Source: Moellerella wisconsensis ATCC 35017 (GTDB taxonomy: Bacteria; Pseudomonadota; Gammaproteobacteria; Enterobacterales; Enterobacteriaceae). Taken from it: a DNA stretch of 64,000 nucleotides. The notes beneath the pieces were generated by a model. It saw nothing but the letters and a program-made list of their open reading frames with translations. It was not told the DNA's origin and did no database searches. Below, one piece after another: positions 8,952-18,267 of this stretch (its first letter is position 1; every line of letters starts with the position of its first letter). The position numbers were made by a program, and so were the translations under genes. The stretch is taken from contig NZ_LGAA01000019.1 of NCBI RefSeq assembly GCF_001294465.1, positions 1 through 64,000 of the forward strand, read 5' to 3'.

Positions 8952-10376
8952 TTAATCTCGTTTCTCATTCAGTAATTGGTGACACAGGCGACCCAATATT
9001 TTCATTGCTTCTTCTAATTGAGCGCTCCAAGTAAAAGAACAGTTGAGTCTAAAGGCATGGTTAAATTGATCGCTGGTCGAAAACATACTTCCGGGCGCAA
9101 TACTTATCCCCTGCGTTAATGCCAATTGATATAAACGCACTGCATTAAAGGGTGGCTCAAATTCTAACCATAGAAAATAGCCACCTTTCGGCGTATTTAC
9201 TTTAACCGAATCAGGCATATATTGTGCAATCGCGCTTAATAAACGATGCTGGCGTTGTTCGAGGGTCATACGCAGTTTTTTAAGATGATTATCGTAACCG
9301 CCTTGCGATAAGTATTCGGCGATAGCTAATTGTGTCGGCACACTGGCAGAGACTGTGCTCATCATTTGTAAATGTTGAATTTTGGTCGCATGCCGGCCAG
9401 CAGCCACCCAACCGACCCGAAATCCTGGCGCTAAACATTTAGAAAAAGACGAACAATGAAAAAAATTATTCAACGTATCTAAACTCTTAGCCGCTACTGG
9501 TTGCTGATTACCAAAATACAGTTCGCCATACACATCATCTTCTATTAGGACGATTTGACGGTGATTTAAAATATCGACTAAGCGTTTTTTATTCCTTATG
9601 GGCATGGTTCCCCCCAAAGGGTTTTGATAATGAGTCATCAACCAGCAAGCCTTAATCGGATAATTTTTAACCACATCCTCGAGTGCATCTAAATCCAAAC
9701 CAAAAATAGGATCGGTTTTTATCGCCACTGCTTTTAGTTTTAAGCGCTCTATTGCCTGCAAACAGCCATAAAATGCAGGGGATTCGATAACAACCCAATC
9801 GCCGGGCTCGGTAACTGATTGTAGGCTAAAACTTAAGGACTCCATCGCTCCAGCCGTGATCACTATTTCATCGGGAGAAACGTGGATCCCCTGCATGGCA
9901 TAACGCTGAGCTATGTTACGGCGTAACTTTTCATTGCCCGGCGGCAAATTAGCCACTGCACTTTGCTGAGTGATGCGTCGAGCAACCGAGGCTAATGATT
10001 TGGCTAATTTTGGCTCATTAAGCAGTGCTGACTCAGGAAATGCCGAGCCAAAAGGAATAATATCTGGGTCATTACAGGCTTGCAGCACACCGAAAATAGA
10101 GGCATTAATCTCCACATTTTCACTTAGATGCGACCCCTTACCCCCCTTCGCTGCCGCAAAACTGGTTTTGCTTTTAGCGACATAATAACCAGATTGTGGG
10201 CGCGCAATAATCCAGCCTTGGCTTTCCAATAATTGATACGACTGAACCACCGTCATCAAACTTAGCCCAGATTGCTTTACGCTTTCTCGCAACGAAGGAA
10301 GTCGATCACCCACTTGCCAAATATTATCCTCAATTTGCTGACGGATTTGTGCTGCTAGTTGCTCGTATCGGGTCAT
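8952..10376 (-). CDS. ydcR: MocR-family regulator, YdcR-like (GntR HTH plus aminotransferase domain)
   Basis: 474 residues. The N-terminal GntR winged helix (RLPSLRES, then YQLLESQGWIIARPQSGYYV) is followed from about residue 110 by a class I aminotransferase fold. The PLP lysine lies in SSFSKCLAPGFRVGW. Length and local sequence match E. coli YdcR (468 residues) closely. MocR proteins bind direct repeats and sense PLP or an amine ligand, usually at a divergent promoter. Here the divergent gene is cioA, 140 bp away, and two 11-bp direct repeats lie between them. Control of cioAB is therefore a reasonable inference. Confidence 0.88.
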   Translation of the reverse strand: MTRYEQLAAQIRQQIEDNIWQVGDRLPSLRESVKQSGLSLMTVVQSYQLLESQGWIIARPQSGYYVAKSKTSFAAAKGGKGSHLSENVEINASIFGVLQACNDPDIIPFGSAFPESALLNEPKLAKSLASVARRITQQSAVANLPPGNEKLRRNIAQRYAMQGIHVSPDEIVITAGAMESLSFSLQSVTEPGDWVVIESPAFYGCLQAIERLKLKAVAIKTDPIFGLDLDALEDVVKNYPIKACWLMTHYQNPLGGTMPIRNKKRLVDILNHRQIVLIEDDVYGELYFGNQQPVAAKSLDTLNNFFHCSSFSKCLAPGFRVGWVAAGRHATKIQHLQMMSTVSASVPTQLAIAEYLSQGGYDNHLKKLRMTLEQRQHRLLSAIAQYMPDSVKVNTPKGGYFLWLEFEPPFNAVRLYQLALTQGISIAPGSMFSTSDQFNHAFRLNCSFTWSAQLEEAMKILGRLCHQLLNEKRD

Positions 10377-10393
10377 ACCTAGTCCTTACATCA

Positions 10394-10434
10394 ACTGTTA
10401 TAGTCAAAAACGACAAAATTGTTACTATTATAGT
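10394..10434. promoter_or_regulatory. Direct repeats between the MocR gene and cioA, candidate operator
   Basis: ACTGTTATAGT (10394-10404) and ACTATTATAGT (10424-10434) differ at one position and start 30 bp apart, three helical turns. Both are in the same orientation, as MocR-family regulators prefer. The pair lies 18 bp from the regulator start and about 80 bp before cioA. Confidence 0.45.
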
Positions 10435-10516
10435 TTAGTCTCTCATGGTCTACTTATCCACACATGGATTGTATTTTTATCTTACCTATTTGAGGTCACT
10501 ATTTTTTGAGGTCAAT

Positions 10517-11854
10517 ATGTTTGGATTGAGTGCCCTGGAATTAGCCCGTATTCAGTTTGCTTTTACGGTCTCTTTCCACATTATTTTTCCGGCAATTACT
10601 ATCGGTTTAGCCAGTTTCCTCGCCGTATTAGAGGGCTTATGGCTTAAAACGCGTCACCCCGATTACAAAAAGATGTTTGATTTTTGGGCCAAAATTTTCG
10701 CCGTCAATTTCGGTATGGGAGTGGTCTCTGGTTTAGTAATGGCTTACCAATTTGGCACTAATTGGAGTTTTTTCTCTGATTTTGCCGGTTCAATTACCGG
10801 TCCCCTGTTAACTTATGAAGTGTTAACGGCTTTTTTCTTAGAGGCTGGTTTTCTCGGTGTGATGTTATTTGGCTGGCAACGCGTAGGTGAAAAGCTACAC
10901 TTTTTCGCGACCTGCATGGTGGCTTTAGGCACTATCATGTCGACGTTCTGGATCTTAGCCTCAAACAGCTTTATGCAAACGCCACAGGGCTACGAAATTA
11001 TTAATCAGCAACTGGTTCCTGTTGATTGGCTAGCGGTTATTTTTAATCCATCGTTTCCCTACCGATTATTGCATATGACAACCGCAGCTTTTCTAGCCTC
11101 AGCCTTTTTTATCGGTGCTTCGGCAGCGTGGCATCTGCTTAAAGGCCATCGATCAAGTGCGATGGAAAAAATGTTTTCTATGTCGCTATGGCTGATTTTG
11201 GTTTTGGCACCATTACAGGCACTGATTGGCGATGCTCATGGTTTAAATACGTTAAAGTATCAACCAGTTAAAGTTGCTGCTATGGAAGGCCATTGGGAAA
11301 ATAAACCCGGCGAAGCGACTCCGCTTATTTTATTTGGACTGCCTAATACGGTCAGTGAAAAAACCGAATATTCTATTCAGATCCCATATCTTGCCAGCCT
11401 GATTTTAACCCATAGTCTCGATAAACAAGTTCCGGCATTGAAAGATTGGCCCGCAGAAGATCGCCCCAATGTGTTTATGGTGTTTTGGTCATTTCGCGTC
11501 ATGGTCGGCCTTGGGCTATTAATGATTGCCGGCGGAGTTATTGGCTTATGGCTACGTTATAAACAACGTTTATATCAATCCAAACCATTTTTACGTTTCA
11601 TGTTATTAATGGCGCCTTCTGGGCTAATAGCCATTCTTGCTGGTTGGTTTACCACTGAAATTGGTCGGCAACCCTGGGTGGTTTATGGACTACAACGCAC
11701 CGCCGATGCGGTAAGTGCACATGGTGATATTCATATGAGCGTCAGTTTGCTGACTTTTATTATGGTTTATGCCAGCGTGTTTGGGATTGGATATATCTAT
11801 ATGATTAAATTAATTCGCCAAGGGATAACCGAGGAGAACAGTCATGGGCATTGA
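10517..11854 (+). CDS. cioA: Cyanide-insensitive quinol oxidase subunit I
   Basis: 445 residues with about nine membrane segments. It begins MFGLSALELARIQFAFTVSF, nearly the start of Pseudomonas CioA. It carries the bd-oxidase haem and quinol region features (FHIIFPAIT, EGHWENKPGE, GWFTTEIGRQPWVVYG) and a short Q-loop, which separates CioA/short-loop oxidases from E. coli CydA. It oxidises ubiquinol and reduces oxygen to water in the inner membrane. The frame is open to 10445, but GAGG five bases before the ATG at 10517 fixes the start. The stop overlaps cioB by 11 bp. Confidence 0.93.
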   Translation: MFGLSALELARIQFAFTVSFHIIFPAITIGLASFLAVLEGLWLKTRHPDYKKMFDFWAKIFAVNFGMGVVSGLVMAYQFGTNWSFFSDFAGSITGPLLTYEVLTAFFLEAGFLGVMLFGWQRVGEKLHFFATCMVALGTIMSTFWILASNSFMQTPQGYEIINQQLVPVDWLAVIFNPSFPYRLLHMTTAAFLASAFFIGASAAWHLLKGHRSSAMEKMFSMSLWLILVLAPLQALIGDAHGLNTLKYQPVKVAAMEGHWENKPGEATPLILFGLPNTVSEKTEYSIQIPYLASLILTHSLDKQVPALKDWPAEDRPNVFMVFWSFRVMVGLGLLMIAGGVIGLWLRYKQRLYQSKPFLRFMLLMAPSGLIAILAGWFTTEIGRQPWVVYGLQRTADAVSAHGDIHMSVSLLTFIMVYASVFGIGYIYMIKLIRQGITEENSHGH

Positions 11855-12854
11855 TTTAGCGCTAATTTGGTTTGTGATAATTGTATTTAGCATAATGATG
11901 TACATTATGATGGATGGCTTTGATCTCGGTATTGGTATTCTCTATCCCATGGTCAAAGATAAACACGACCGTGATGTCATGATGAACAGTGTGGCGCCCG
12001 TCTGGGATGGCAATGAAACCTGGTTAGTCTTAGGAGGTGCCGGATTATTAGGGGCATTTCCCTTAGCCTATGCGATTGTATTAGATGCCTTATCCATCCC
12101 TCTAACCCTAATGTTGCTGGCGTTGATTTTCCGAGGAGTGGCGTTTGAATTTCGCTTCAAAGCCAATCATAAACAACAGCATATTTGGGATAAAGCCTTT
12201 ATCTGTGGGTCGATCATCACTACTTTTGTGCAAGGTGTAGTAGTCGGTGCTTTTATTCAAGGTTTCCCCGTTACTAATCGAACTTTTATGGGTGGCTATT
12301 TTGACTGGCTTGCACCTTTTCCGCTGTTCTGTGGATTTGGCTTAGTTGTCGCTTATGCGTTACTCGGTTGTGGCTGGCTTATCATGAAAACTAAAGCCCA
12401 TCTGCGCCAAACTATGTATCGGATAGCGGGCCCATTAACCTTTTTAATGTTAATAGTCATCGCCATTATCAGTCTATGGACTCCTTTGCTAAACCAATCT
12501 ATAGCTGACCGCTGGTTTACTCTGCCGAATATATGGTTTTTTCTCCCCGTACCTCTACTAGTGATATTAGCCGCAGCTATTATTCTTCATTCAGTGCAAC
12601 AGCAAAAACACGATTATCGGCCTTTCTTAGCGGCCTTATTACTAATTTTTTTAGGTTTTACTGGATTGGGCATTAGCATTTGGCCATATCTTATCCCACC
12701 AGTGATCAGCTTTAGAGAGGCCGCTAGCGCACCCGAAAGTCTGGGCTTTATGCTGGTCGGTGCTCTATTTATTATTCCTATTATTTTGGTCTATACCTAT
12801 TGGAGTTATTATGTCTTCAGAGGAAAAATTAATCCCGAGCAAGGTTATCACTAA
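11844..12854 (+). CDS. cioB: Cyanide-insensitive quinol oxidase subunit II
   Basis: 336 residues, CydB/CioB family, with about eight or nine membrane helices. The N-terminal MDGFDLGIG motif and WDGNETWLV are diagnostic. It is the structural partner of subunit I. Translational coupling is suggested by the 11-bp overlap with cioA. The downstream DUF2474 gene starts inside its last 44 bp, so all three are one operon. Confidence 0.94.
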   Translation: MGIDLALIWFVIIVFSIMMYIMMDGFDLGIGILYPMVKDKHDRDVMMNSVAPVWDGNETWLVLGGAGLLGAFPLAYAIVLDALSIPLTLMLLALIFRGVAFEFRFKANHKQQHIWDKAFICGSIITTFVQGVVVGAFIQGFPVTNRTFMGGYFDWLAPFPLFCGFGLVVAYALLGCGWLIMKTKAHLRQTMYRIAGPLTFLMLIVIAIISLWTPLLNQSIADRWFTLPNIWFFLPVPLLVILAAAIILHSVQQQKHDYRPFLAALLLIFLGFTGLGISIWPYLIPPVISFREAASAPESLGFMLVGALFIIPIILVYTYWSYYVFRGKINPEQGYH

Positions 12855-12987
12855 AGTGATGCCTTCCCCATGGTGGAAAAAACTCTCTTGGATGGTGATT
12901 ATTTGGCTATCCAGTGTGGTCGCACTGTTTGCCGTATCGTCATTATTTCGCGGATTGATGACCGCGGCAGGAATGAAAATTAAATAA
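12811..12987 (+). CDS. DUF2474 small subunit of the bd-type oxidase (CydX-like)
   Basis: 58 residues beginning MSSEEKLIPS, with WWKKLSWMVIIWLSS and a single membrane helix. It has the DUF2474 pattern of a tryptophan-rich start, one helix and a short basic tail. DUF2474 proteins follow cioAB operons and are thought to act like CydX in assembling the oxidase. The frame opens upstream at 12760, but TTGGAG five bases before the ATG at 12811 and the family's usual size fix the start. The first 44 bp overlap cioB in another frame. Confidence 0.88.
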   Translation: MSSEEKLIPSKVITKVMPSPWWKKLSWMVIIWLSSVVALFAVSSLFRGLMTAAGMKIK

Positions 12988-13172
12988 TCGCTAGAATTAT
13001 TATTCCCCTTTACTATCTAACGCACGGTGAAGGGGCTCCCATCGTCGCATCCCATCTACCCTGATGCTGTCTGCCATTATGATGACATTTTTCTATAATA
13101 GAGGCTTATAACTGAGACCGATAACAGTTGCCTTAAGTGCTCTAAGGGTAAAATCATCTTGATAATACAGTT

Positions 13173-13191
13173 GATAATGATAATAATTACT
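13173..13191 (+). promoter_or_regulatory. Fur box upstream of the siderophore-interacting protein gene
   Basis: GATAATGATAATAATTACT matches the 19-bp Fur consensus at 16 positions, including the first 12. It lies 52 bp before the GTG start of the ferric-reductase gene. It also overlaps the N-terminal part of the longer open frame from 13159, which argues that the longer frame is not translated. Confidence 0.85.
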
Positions 13192-13242
13192 ATTATTAAG
13201 TATTTATTCAAATTTACCGATCAATCCTTAAGGAGATTGTTT

Positions 13243-14076
13243 GTGGCAACAGCTAATAATAATCCAAATAGACAACGTCCGATCCCCCCTCAATTAATCC
13301 ACGTTAAATCAATCATTGATATCTCTCCTGCCATCAGAAGGATCACTTTTCACGGTGAAAATCTGGATACTTATCCAGCCAATTGTGCAGGTGCGCATCT
13401 AAAAATATTTCTATCTGCCGATGCAACAATCCCCCCACTATTGCCAGTTCTCGGCCCTAAAGGCCCTTCATGGCCTGAAGATCAACCTCGGCCTAAAGTG
13501 AGAACTTATACTGTACGAGCTATTCGCCCAGCAAAAAAAGAAATCGATATAGAATTTGCCATGCACGAGGGTATAGAAGGCCCTGCTTATCAATTTGCGC
13601 GCGATGCTGATATCGGTCATTGGCTTGGGATCAGCCGCCCTGGAGGATCTGAGCCGCTATTATCACCAGCTAGTCATTACTTTATGGCCGGTGATGCCAG
13701 TTCACTGCCTGCAATTGCAGCATTGCTGGAAAATATGCCGGAAAATGCCCAAGGAAAGGTTATTTTACGAGTAGATAATCAAGCTGATATTTATTCATTA
13801 CAGGCGCCAGAACAAATTGAAATTGTGTGGATTTGTGGCGATATTTCTACCACAGAGCAGCTAATCAATTGCTTCAAAACCTGGACATTGCCCACAAAAG
13901 ATGTCGTATTTTGGTTTGCCGGAGAAGAACAAATAATCAAACCTTTACGCCGGTATATTCGCCACGATAAAGGCTATGATCGCCAACATATTCATGCTGT
14001 CCCTTATTGGCGCCATGGCTATAATGAAGAGGGCTATCATCAAATGCGCCACGATGTCATGGACAGTGCAGATTAA
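13243..14076 (+). CDS. Siderophore-interacting protein, FAD-dependent ferric reductase (ViuB/YqjH type)
   Basis: About 277 residues. An N-terminal FAD-binding barrel carries the RTYTVR motif (about residues 87-92) and GISRPGGS. It is followed by a NAD(P)H-binding-like domain with the YFMAGDASSLPAI signature of the SIP family. These cytoplasmic enzymes reduce iron in imported ferric siderophores to release it. The start is the GTG at 13243, with AAGGAG seven bases upstream; the open frame from 13159 would include the Fur box. It is monocistronic, and repression by Fur under iron sufficiency is expected. Confidence 0.92.
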   Translation: MATANNNPNRQRPIPPQLIHVKSIIDISPAIRRITFHGENLDTYPANCAGAHLKIFLSADATIPPLLPVLGPKGPSWPEDQPRPKVRTYTVRAIRPAKKEIDIEFAMHEGIEGPAYQFARDADIGHWLGISRPGGSEPLLSPASHYFMAGDASSLPAIAALLENMPENAQGKVILRVDNQADIYSLQAPEQIEIVWICGDISTTEQLINCFKTWTLPTKDVVFWFAGEEQIIKPLRRYIRHDKGYDRQHIHAVPYWRHGYNEEGYHQMRHDVMDSAD

Positions 14077-14283
14077 TAACGATAAAAATTCATCGTGTAA
14101 TAAATGATTTTTACCGCGAGTTCTAACTGATAGCACTAATTAACAGTGCTAACAGAAAATCAATTTATATTGAATTGATGTAAAATCAGCGATTAAGAAT
14201 ATAAATTGACTTAACCGCTGATACTCTATTTACTCGCCTAAGAAATAGCTATTATTCTAGTGAGTAAACAAAATTCATATTAA

Positions 14284-15276
14284 TTATAATTTTACTTTAC
14301 AATTTACTGCCTGACGATAACCAGCGGCTATCGCATCCTGTTCAGAGGCAAATAATACGGCATTTTTATCGTCCGTAGTTTTATAACCAGAACAGTGAGA
14401 TAAATGATAAATTTTGCTTTTCACATTACCTTTTACTGTCGCATTCTCATTTATTACCGCTTTATTGGCTGAAGGTTTATGCTGTGAAATATCAGAAAAT
14501 AGCCCAGATGCACTATTTTTATGTCCTAACTGCCATACTTGCTCACCAGTAACAAACGGATTGTGATGTCCCATAATTTTAGCAATTCTATTATCTCGTT
14601 CCTGCTCCCAAGCAGTGACTGGGTATTGCTTATCCCAGACTTTTAATAATTTCTGCTGTTGTTCAGACATCGATAAATCATAACGGTCGTGCATATAGAA
14701 ATATACCCGCGCCACTTGCCCTTTTACACTGTCTCTCGGTTCAAATTCTCGCGCTTTAAAATCGATGCGGCTACGGCACTGGCCATACGGATATTCAACA
14801 TTACCCGCCAGTTGCCCATAACTCAGATTACTGCGATCGCCATTAACTTCACCAATTGATGGGGCTAAATTATGTAAATCGGCTTCCATAGTACGAAATA
14901 CCGGATCGTCGGCGATACAGTTTTTACGTCCGCCGTGCTGCCAGCATTGACGTTGATGACCAAAAACCCAAGCAGGAACAATATGTTCCCATTCAATACG
15001 TTCTGCTCTATTTTGCTGTTTTCGAACGTGGTAACCACACGAGTTAAGATCGACCCGCCCACCACTGGCACCCAACCAATCCCATTGGCAACCACAATAT
15101 AGTGTACCTTCACCCTGTTTAGATTGGTCATGATAAACTTGCGTACGCGCTAATTTTTTAGCTTCATCAAAAGACGATGGCGCAGCAACAGTAGAAAGAG
15201 TAAATAGGCTAAAAAAGATAATAGAAGCGAATCCTATAATACGACTGACATATGACTGTTTCAAAGTAAATACCAT
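14284..15276 (-). CDS. endA: Endonuclease I with an extra C-terminal domain
   Basis: About 330 residues from the ATG at 15276 (a TTG at 15300 is the longest option; neither has a clear ribosome site). A signal peptide ends near STVAA. The nuclease domain carries RIEWEHIVPAWVFG with the catalytic histidine of the EndA/Vvn beta-beta-alpha-metal family, paired cysteines (CGCQWDW, CWQHGGRKNC) and GDRSNLSYGQ. E. coli EndA stops after about 235 residues. Here an extra C-terminal segment reads VKGNVKSKIYHLSHC, then AGYRQAVNC, like the small metal-binding (Ada-like) modules on some secreted nucleases. A periplasmic or secreted DNase is expected. Confidence 0.9.
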   Translation of the reverse strand: MVFTLKQSYVSRIIGFASIIFFSLFTLSTVAAPSSFDEAKKLARTQVYHDQSKQGEGTLYCGCQWDWLGASGGRVDLNSCGYHVRKQQNRAERIEWEHIVPAWVFGHQRQCWQHGGRKNCIADDPVFRTMEADLHNLAPSIGEVNGDRSNLSYGQLAGNVEYPYGQCRSRIDFKAREFEPRDSVKGQVARVYFYMHDRYDLSMSEQQQKLLKVWDKQYPVTAWEQERDNRIAKIMGHHNPFVTGEQVWQLGHKNSASGLFSDISQHKPSANKAVINENATVKGNVKSKIYHLSHCSGYKTTDDKNAVLFASEQDAIAAGYRQAVNCKVKL

Positions 15277-15462
15277 TATGGAGAACGTTAAGTAATACAA
15301 TTAAGTGGGTGAACTTAAGAATATAGCAATTCATTGCAGATTGTCTTATCAAAATTTGTTAAGACGACTGAAATATAAACTTTCTCTTCTATCTTTTATA
15401 TAATTAAAATTTATTTAGCTTAAAATATTTACAATAAATCATATTAAATATCGAGTACTACA

Positions 15463-15654
15463 ATGAACACATTATTAGATCAATTAATATCAGAGCTTAT
15501 TAACGTTACTAAAAAATATTCAGAAAATGATGATATTACAGTGGGAATACCTCAATTCACTGAAAATAATTTAAAAATTCAGTTTCATTTCGCAGATAAG
15601 AATGGATTAGATATTACATTTAATGCTATTAAATCCGTAGAGAACAGCCTATAA
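15463..15654 (+). CDS. Small hypothetical protein (63 residues)
   Basis: An open frame MNTLLDQLISELINVTKK to AIKSVENSL, acidic, without signal peptide or membrane helix. It has amphipathic segments and no recognisable domain. Only CGAG lies upstream as a possible ribosome site. It sits alone between endA (divergent) and yjjB (convergent). Codon use looks ordinary for the region, but I cannot assign a family. Confidence 0.4.
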   Translation: MNTLLDQLISELINVTKKYSENDDITVGIPQFTENNLKIQFHFADKNGLDITFNAIKSVENSL

Positions 15655-15678
15655 ATAGCTCGTCCTCTACACGTTTAA

Positions 15679-16143
15679 TTAAACACTGGGGCGCTTACGG
15701 TATAACCATAAACCTGGTAATGATAAGCCGATAGAAAGTGCACCAACAATGAATGAGGCTTGTAAAAAATTAGTTACCAGAGTTTCAAATAAGGGCTCGC
15801 TATATCCTAAATGCGATATCTTAACTACCGAAATCATAGCAACATAAGCGTTAATTCCCGGGAACATCGGAATAATAGCTGCTACCGTAAAGACTTTAGG
15901 ATGCGCTAACCACCAGCGAGACCATTGAATACCAATAATACCGACTAAAATAGCAGCACAAAAACTCGCCCATTCAATATTTTGACCCAGTTCCATCATC
16001 ACCATTCGTGAACCATGCCCTATCGCGCCAAGCAAAGCACAATATTTTAGGGCGCGTTTGGGGACATTAAACACCATAGCAAATCCTACGGCAGGGATTG
16101 CGGCTAAAATCATATCTTGCACTAATGCGAATAAAAAACTCAT
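15679..16143 (-). CDS. yjjB: YjjB, small subunit of a split ThrE-family exporter
   Basis: 154 residues beginning [15 protein letters not shown], with four or five membrane helices. It matches the C-terminal half of ThrE-type threonine/serine exporters and E. coli YjjB (157 residues). With YjjP it forms a membrane exporter, reported to move succinate in E. coli. The frame is open further upstream, but the ATG at 16141-16143 overlaps the yjjP stop as ATGA, so this start and translational coupling are clear. Confidence 0.92.
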   Translation of the reverse strand: MSFLFALVQDMILAAIPAVGFAMVFNVPKRALKYCALLGAIGHGSRMVMMELGQNIEWASFCAAILVGIIGIQWSRWWLAHPKVFTVAAIIPMFPGINAYVAMISVVKISHLGYSEPLFETLVTNFLQASFIVGALSIGLSLPGLWLYRKRPSV

Positions 16144-16937
16144 GCCCAATCCCTCAGATCCCAAATTGACATAGCCATCACCACACCAATACAAGTCGCC
16201 AACGTAAGCAGGCTTGCCATCGTCCAACGCGCCAATCCGGTATTAACGTGCCCTTTAAACATATCAGCCACTGCATTAATTAACGGAAATCCTGGAACAA
16301 GTAATAAAACACTGGCCGCCATCGAAATAGTCGCTGTTGGCGCAAAATAAGATAATTTAAGAATTAATCCCGACACACTGGTCGCAACAAAGGCAGTAAT
16401 ACAGAAATTTATCAATGGGTTAATCTGACGGGAAGTGAGAACCTGCCGAATATACATACCACAGCCACTGCCAAGAAATGTAACCATCGAACCATCCCAG
16501 CCGCCACCATTTAACTTACTAAAACAGGCACATGATAAAGCCACCATCAGCACCATCATCCAGCGCGGATAACGTAACGGCTTAATAGAGTCTAGTTTTT
16601 TCTGCACTTGGCCACGGTCTAAAAGATGATGTTCAACCAAAATTACTACATGCTGAACTTCAGTCACCACATGCATATTAATACCGCGATCAATAATTTT
16701 TCGTGTTGAGGTAATACAGTGATTGTCGATAATCGTTGTCAGTACGATAGCATTTGATGAAATCGCACTATCTACTTGATCAGCACCTAATGCTCGACCC
16801 AATCGCGTGGCCAACATTTCGACCAACATACTTTCTGCGCCATGCTGCAATAATAGCAAACCGCATTCAATACATAATCGGGTGATCTCTCTTTGCGTCT
16901 CAATTGACGTATCTTTAACGCTAGCCACTTGTTCCAT
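16140..16937 (-). CDS. yjjP: YjjP, large subunit of a split ThrE-family exporter
   Basis: 265 residues. The cytoplasmic N-terminal domain carries the conserved [20 protein letters not shown] and NAIVLTT motifs. It is followed by about five membrane helices ([18 protein letters not shown] is family-diagnostic). It closely follows E. coli YjjP. The longer frame starts with TTG at 16952; the ATG at 16937, with GAG ten bases upstream, is preferred. It forms a two-gene operon with yjjB. Confidence 0.92.
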   Translation of the reverse strand: MEQVASVKDTSIETQREITRLCIECGLLLLQHGAESMLVEMLATRLGRALGADQVDSAISSNAIVLTTIIDNHCITSTRKIIDRGINMHVVTEVQHVVILVEHHLLDRGQVQKKLDSIKPLRYPRWMMVLMVALSCACFSKLNGGGWDGSMVTFLGSGCGMYIRQVLTSRQINPLINFCITAFVATSVSGLILKLSYFAPTATISMAASVLLLVPGFPLINAVADMFKGHVNTGLARWTMASLLTLATCIGVVMAMSIWDLRDWA

Positions 16938-17394
16938 CACATATTTACTCAAAATTAGCTTAATGATTTATTCAGCATCATAAACTCAATAACACAGTTT
17001 AGTCATATTATTGCGTGACAATGCTCAATTAACTTACACCAACTCAGCTTATTACCACTCAACCATTCATACTGTATAGTTAGTTATATAAGCCGAAACA
17101 TCATAAAACTAACCCTATACAGTTAACATGATCTTTCGCAGATTAGCGCACAATAGCTTGGATCATCCTGTAAGCCCTTACTTAAAATAACTGTAATTTT
17201 GTCTTTGCCTGCTCAATCTTTACAAGACTTGCTTATATACAGCATATAAGTGGGTACAATCACCCATATTGATATTTCTTATCCAGTTAAAAAACTTTTA
17301 ACTTAGAATTTTTACAATATTTTCTCACAACTAATGCGTTTTAATAGTGCTAATGTTATGCTGAAAAAAATTCATAAATGAAAGCGAAGATACC
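16938..17394. other. Gene-free spacer between yjjP and the DUF5339 gene
   Basis: About 455 bp with divergent promoters expected at both ends. A 20-codon frame at 17128 lacks a ribosome site. No repeat, sRNA-type terminator or known operator was recognised. Confidence 0.5.
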
Positions 17395-17688
17395 ATGAAA
17401 AAATTATTTCCACTGATTGTTGGCTGTGTATTATCACTTTCTGCACTGAACGCGCATGCAGGAAAAAATTGTGACACCTATTTCAGCGAGATGAATAATC
17501 TAATTAAGCTTGCTGAACAAGAAAATAAAGGTGCACCTGAAATGAAAGCACAAATAGATGCGATGAAAGCACAATTAACTGATGCAAAAAAAGCCTTAGC
17601 TTCTTACCCTGAAGCAGAGCAAGAAAATGCCTGCGGGCAAGCTGTTGAAGCGATTAAACAAGCGAAGGCTTCAGGAGATCTCGGTTAA
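17395..17688 (+). CDS. DUF5339-type small periplasmic protein
   Basis: 97 residues with a clear signal peptide (MKKLFPLIVGCVLSLSALNA, cleavage near AHA). The mature part is a helical, lysine/alanine-rich domain with two cysteines (CDTYF and NACGQ) likely forming a disulfide. This matches the DUF5339 family of secreted small proteins of unknown function as I recall it. It is monocistronic, with AAGCGAAG before the start and two hairpin terminators after the stop. Confidence 0.75.
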   Translation: MKKLFPLIVGCVLSLSALNAHAGKNCDTYFSEMNNLIKLAEQENKGAPEMKAQIDAMKAQLTDAKKALASYPEAEQENACGQAVEAIKQAKASGDLG

Positions 17689-17726
17689 GTCTCAATCTAT
17701 ATAAGATTAAAACCTTATTCTTAATA

Positions 17727-17768
17727 AAAAACACCCCATATATTGCACACTATTATGGGGTGTTTTTG
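17727..17768. terminator. Bidirectional Rho-independent terminator
   Basis: AAAACACCCCATA pairs with TATGGGGTGTTTT. An A-run on one side and a T-run on the other let it serve both the DUF5339 gene and the convergent uspF-like gene. Confidence 0.88.
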
Positions 17769-17774
17769 TTTCTG

Positions 17775-17809
17775 AACGGCTTATTAAATCCATCAATGAG
17801 CCGTTTTTA
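17775..17809 (+). terminator. Second hairpin terminator, plus direction
   Basis: AACGGCT pairs with AGCCGTT across a 20-nt loop and is followed by TTTTTA on the plus strand. It is a likely backup for the DUF5339 transcript. Confidence 0.6.
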
Positions 17810-17829
17810 TCCCTTATATTTCTGACCAT

Positions 17830-18267
17830 CTATCTCACGACTAAAACAGATATTTTTGCATATGAGACAATCCCCGAAGCATTGGATCCAAGCAAATGAG
17901 TAGATATATTAGGGCGTCGAGAACCAATCACAATTAAATCTGCATTAATTTCTTGCGCCGTAGACAATACTTTATCTCTCGGTGAACCAAAAGCTACGCT
18001 AGAAGATAGTAATTCTTGTGGATAGTCAATTTGTTGAATTAATTCTTTTAATTGTTGTTCTGAACGTTCAATCGCCTTTTTTGCAAAAGAAGACAATAAA
18101 TCATAATGATAGCTATAACTCATCGAGAAACGAGAGATATCAGGTATCGCATGAAATAAATGAATTTTTGCATTTGACATTTTAGCTAAATATAATGCAT
18201 GTTTCAGGGCATTATCGGTTAATATATTTTCAGAGATGTCTACAGGAACTAAGATTGTATTGTACAT
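17830..18267 (-). CDS. Universal stress protein, UspF-like
   Basis: 145 residues of the ATP-binding Usp fold. It shows ILVPVDIS at the start, FGSPRDKVL, and the nucleotide-binding loop GSRRPNISTHLLGSNASGIV, ending SVLVVR. E. coli UspF has the same length and the same SHRPDITTYLLGSNAA-type loop. GAGAGG lies six bases before the ATG. It is one of two paralogues here; the other is at 18966-19394, with a membrane protein between them on the same strand. Confidence 0.9.
   Translation of the reverse strand: MYNTILVPVDISENILTDNALKHALYLAKMSNAKIHLFHAIPDISRFSMSYSYHYDLLSSFAKKAIERSEQQLKELIQQIDYPQELLSSSVAFGSPRDKVLSTAQEINADLIVIGSRRPNISTHLLGSNASGIVSYAKISVLVVR

Noticed and set aside
13159-13242. N-terminal extension of the siderophore-interacting protein
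   Set aside because: It overlaps a Fur box and has no ribosome site; the GTG at 13243 has a strong one.
15679-16227. Longer form of YjjB starting at 16227
   Set aside because: The extra residues lie inside yjjP in another frame; the ATGA overlap at 16140-16143 is the expected start.
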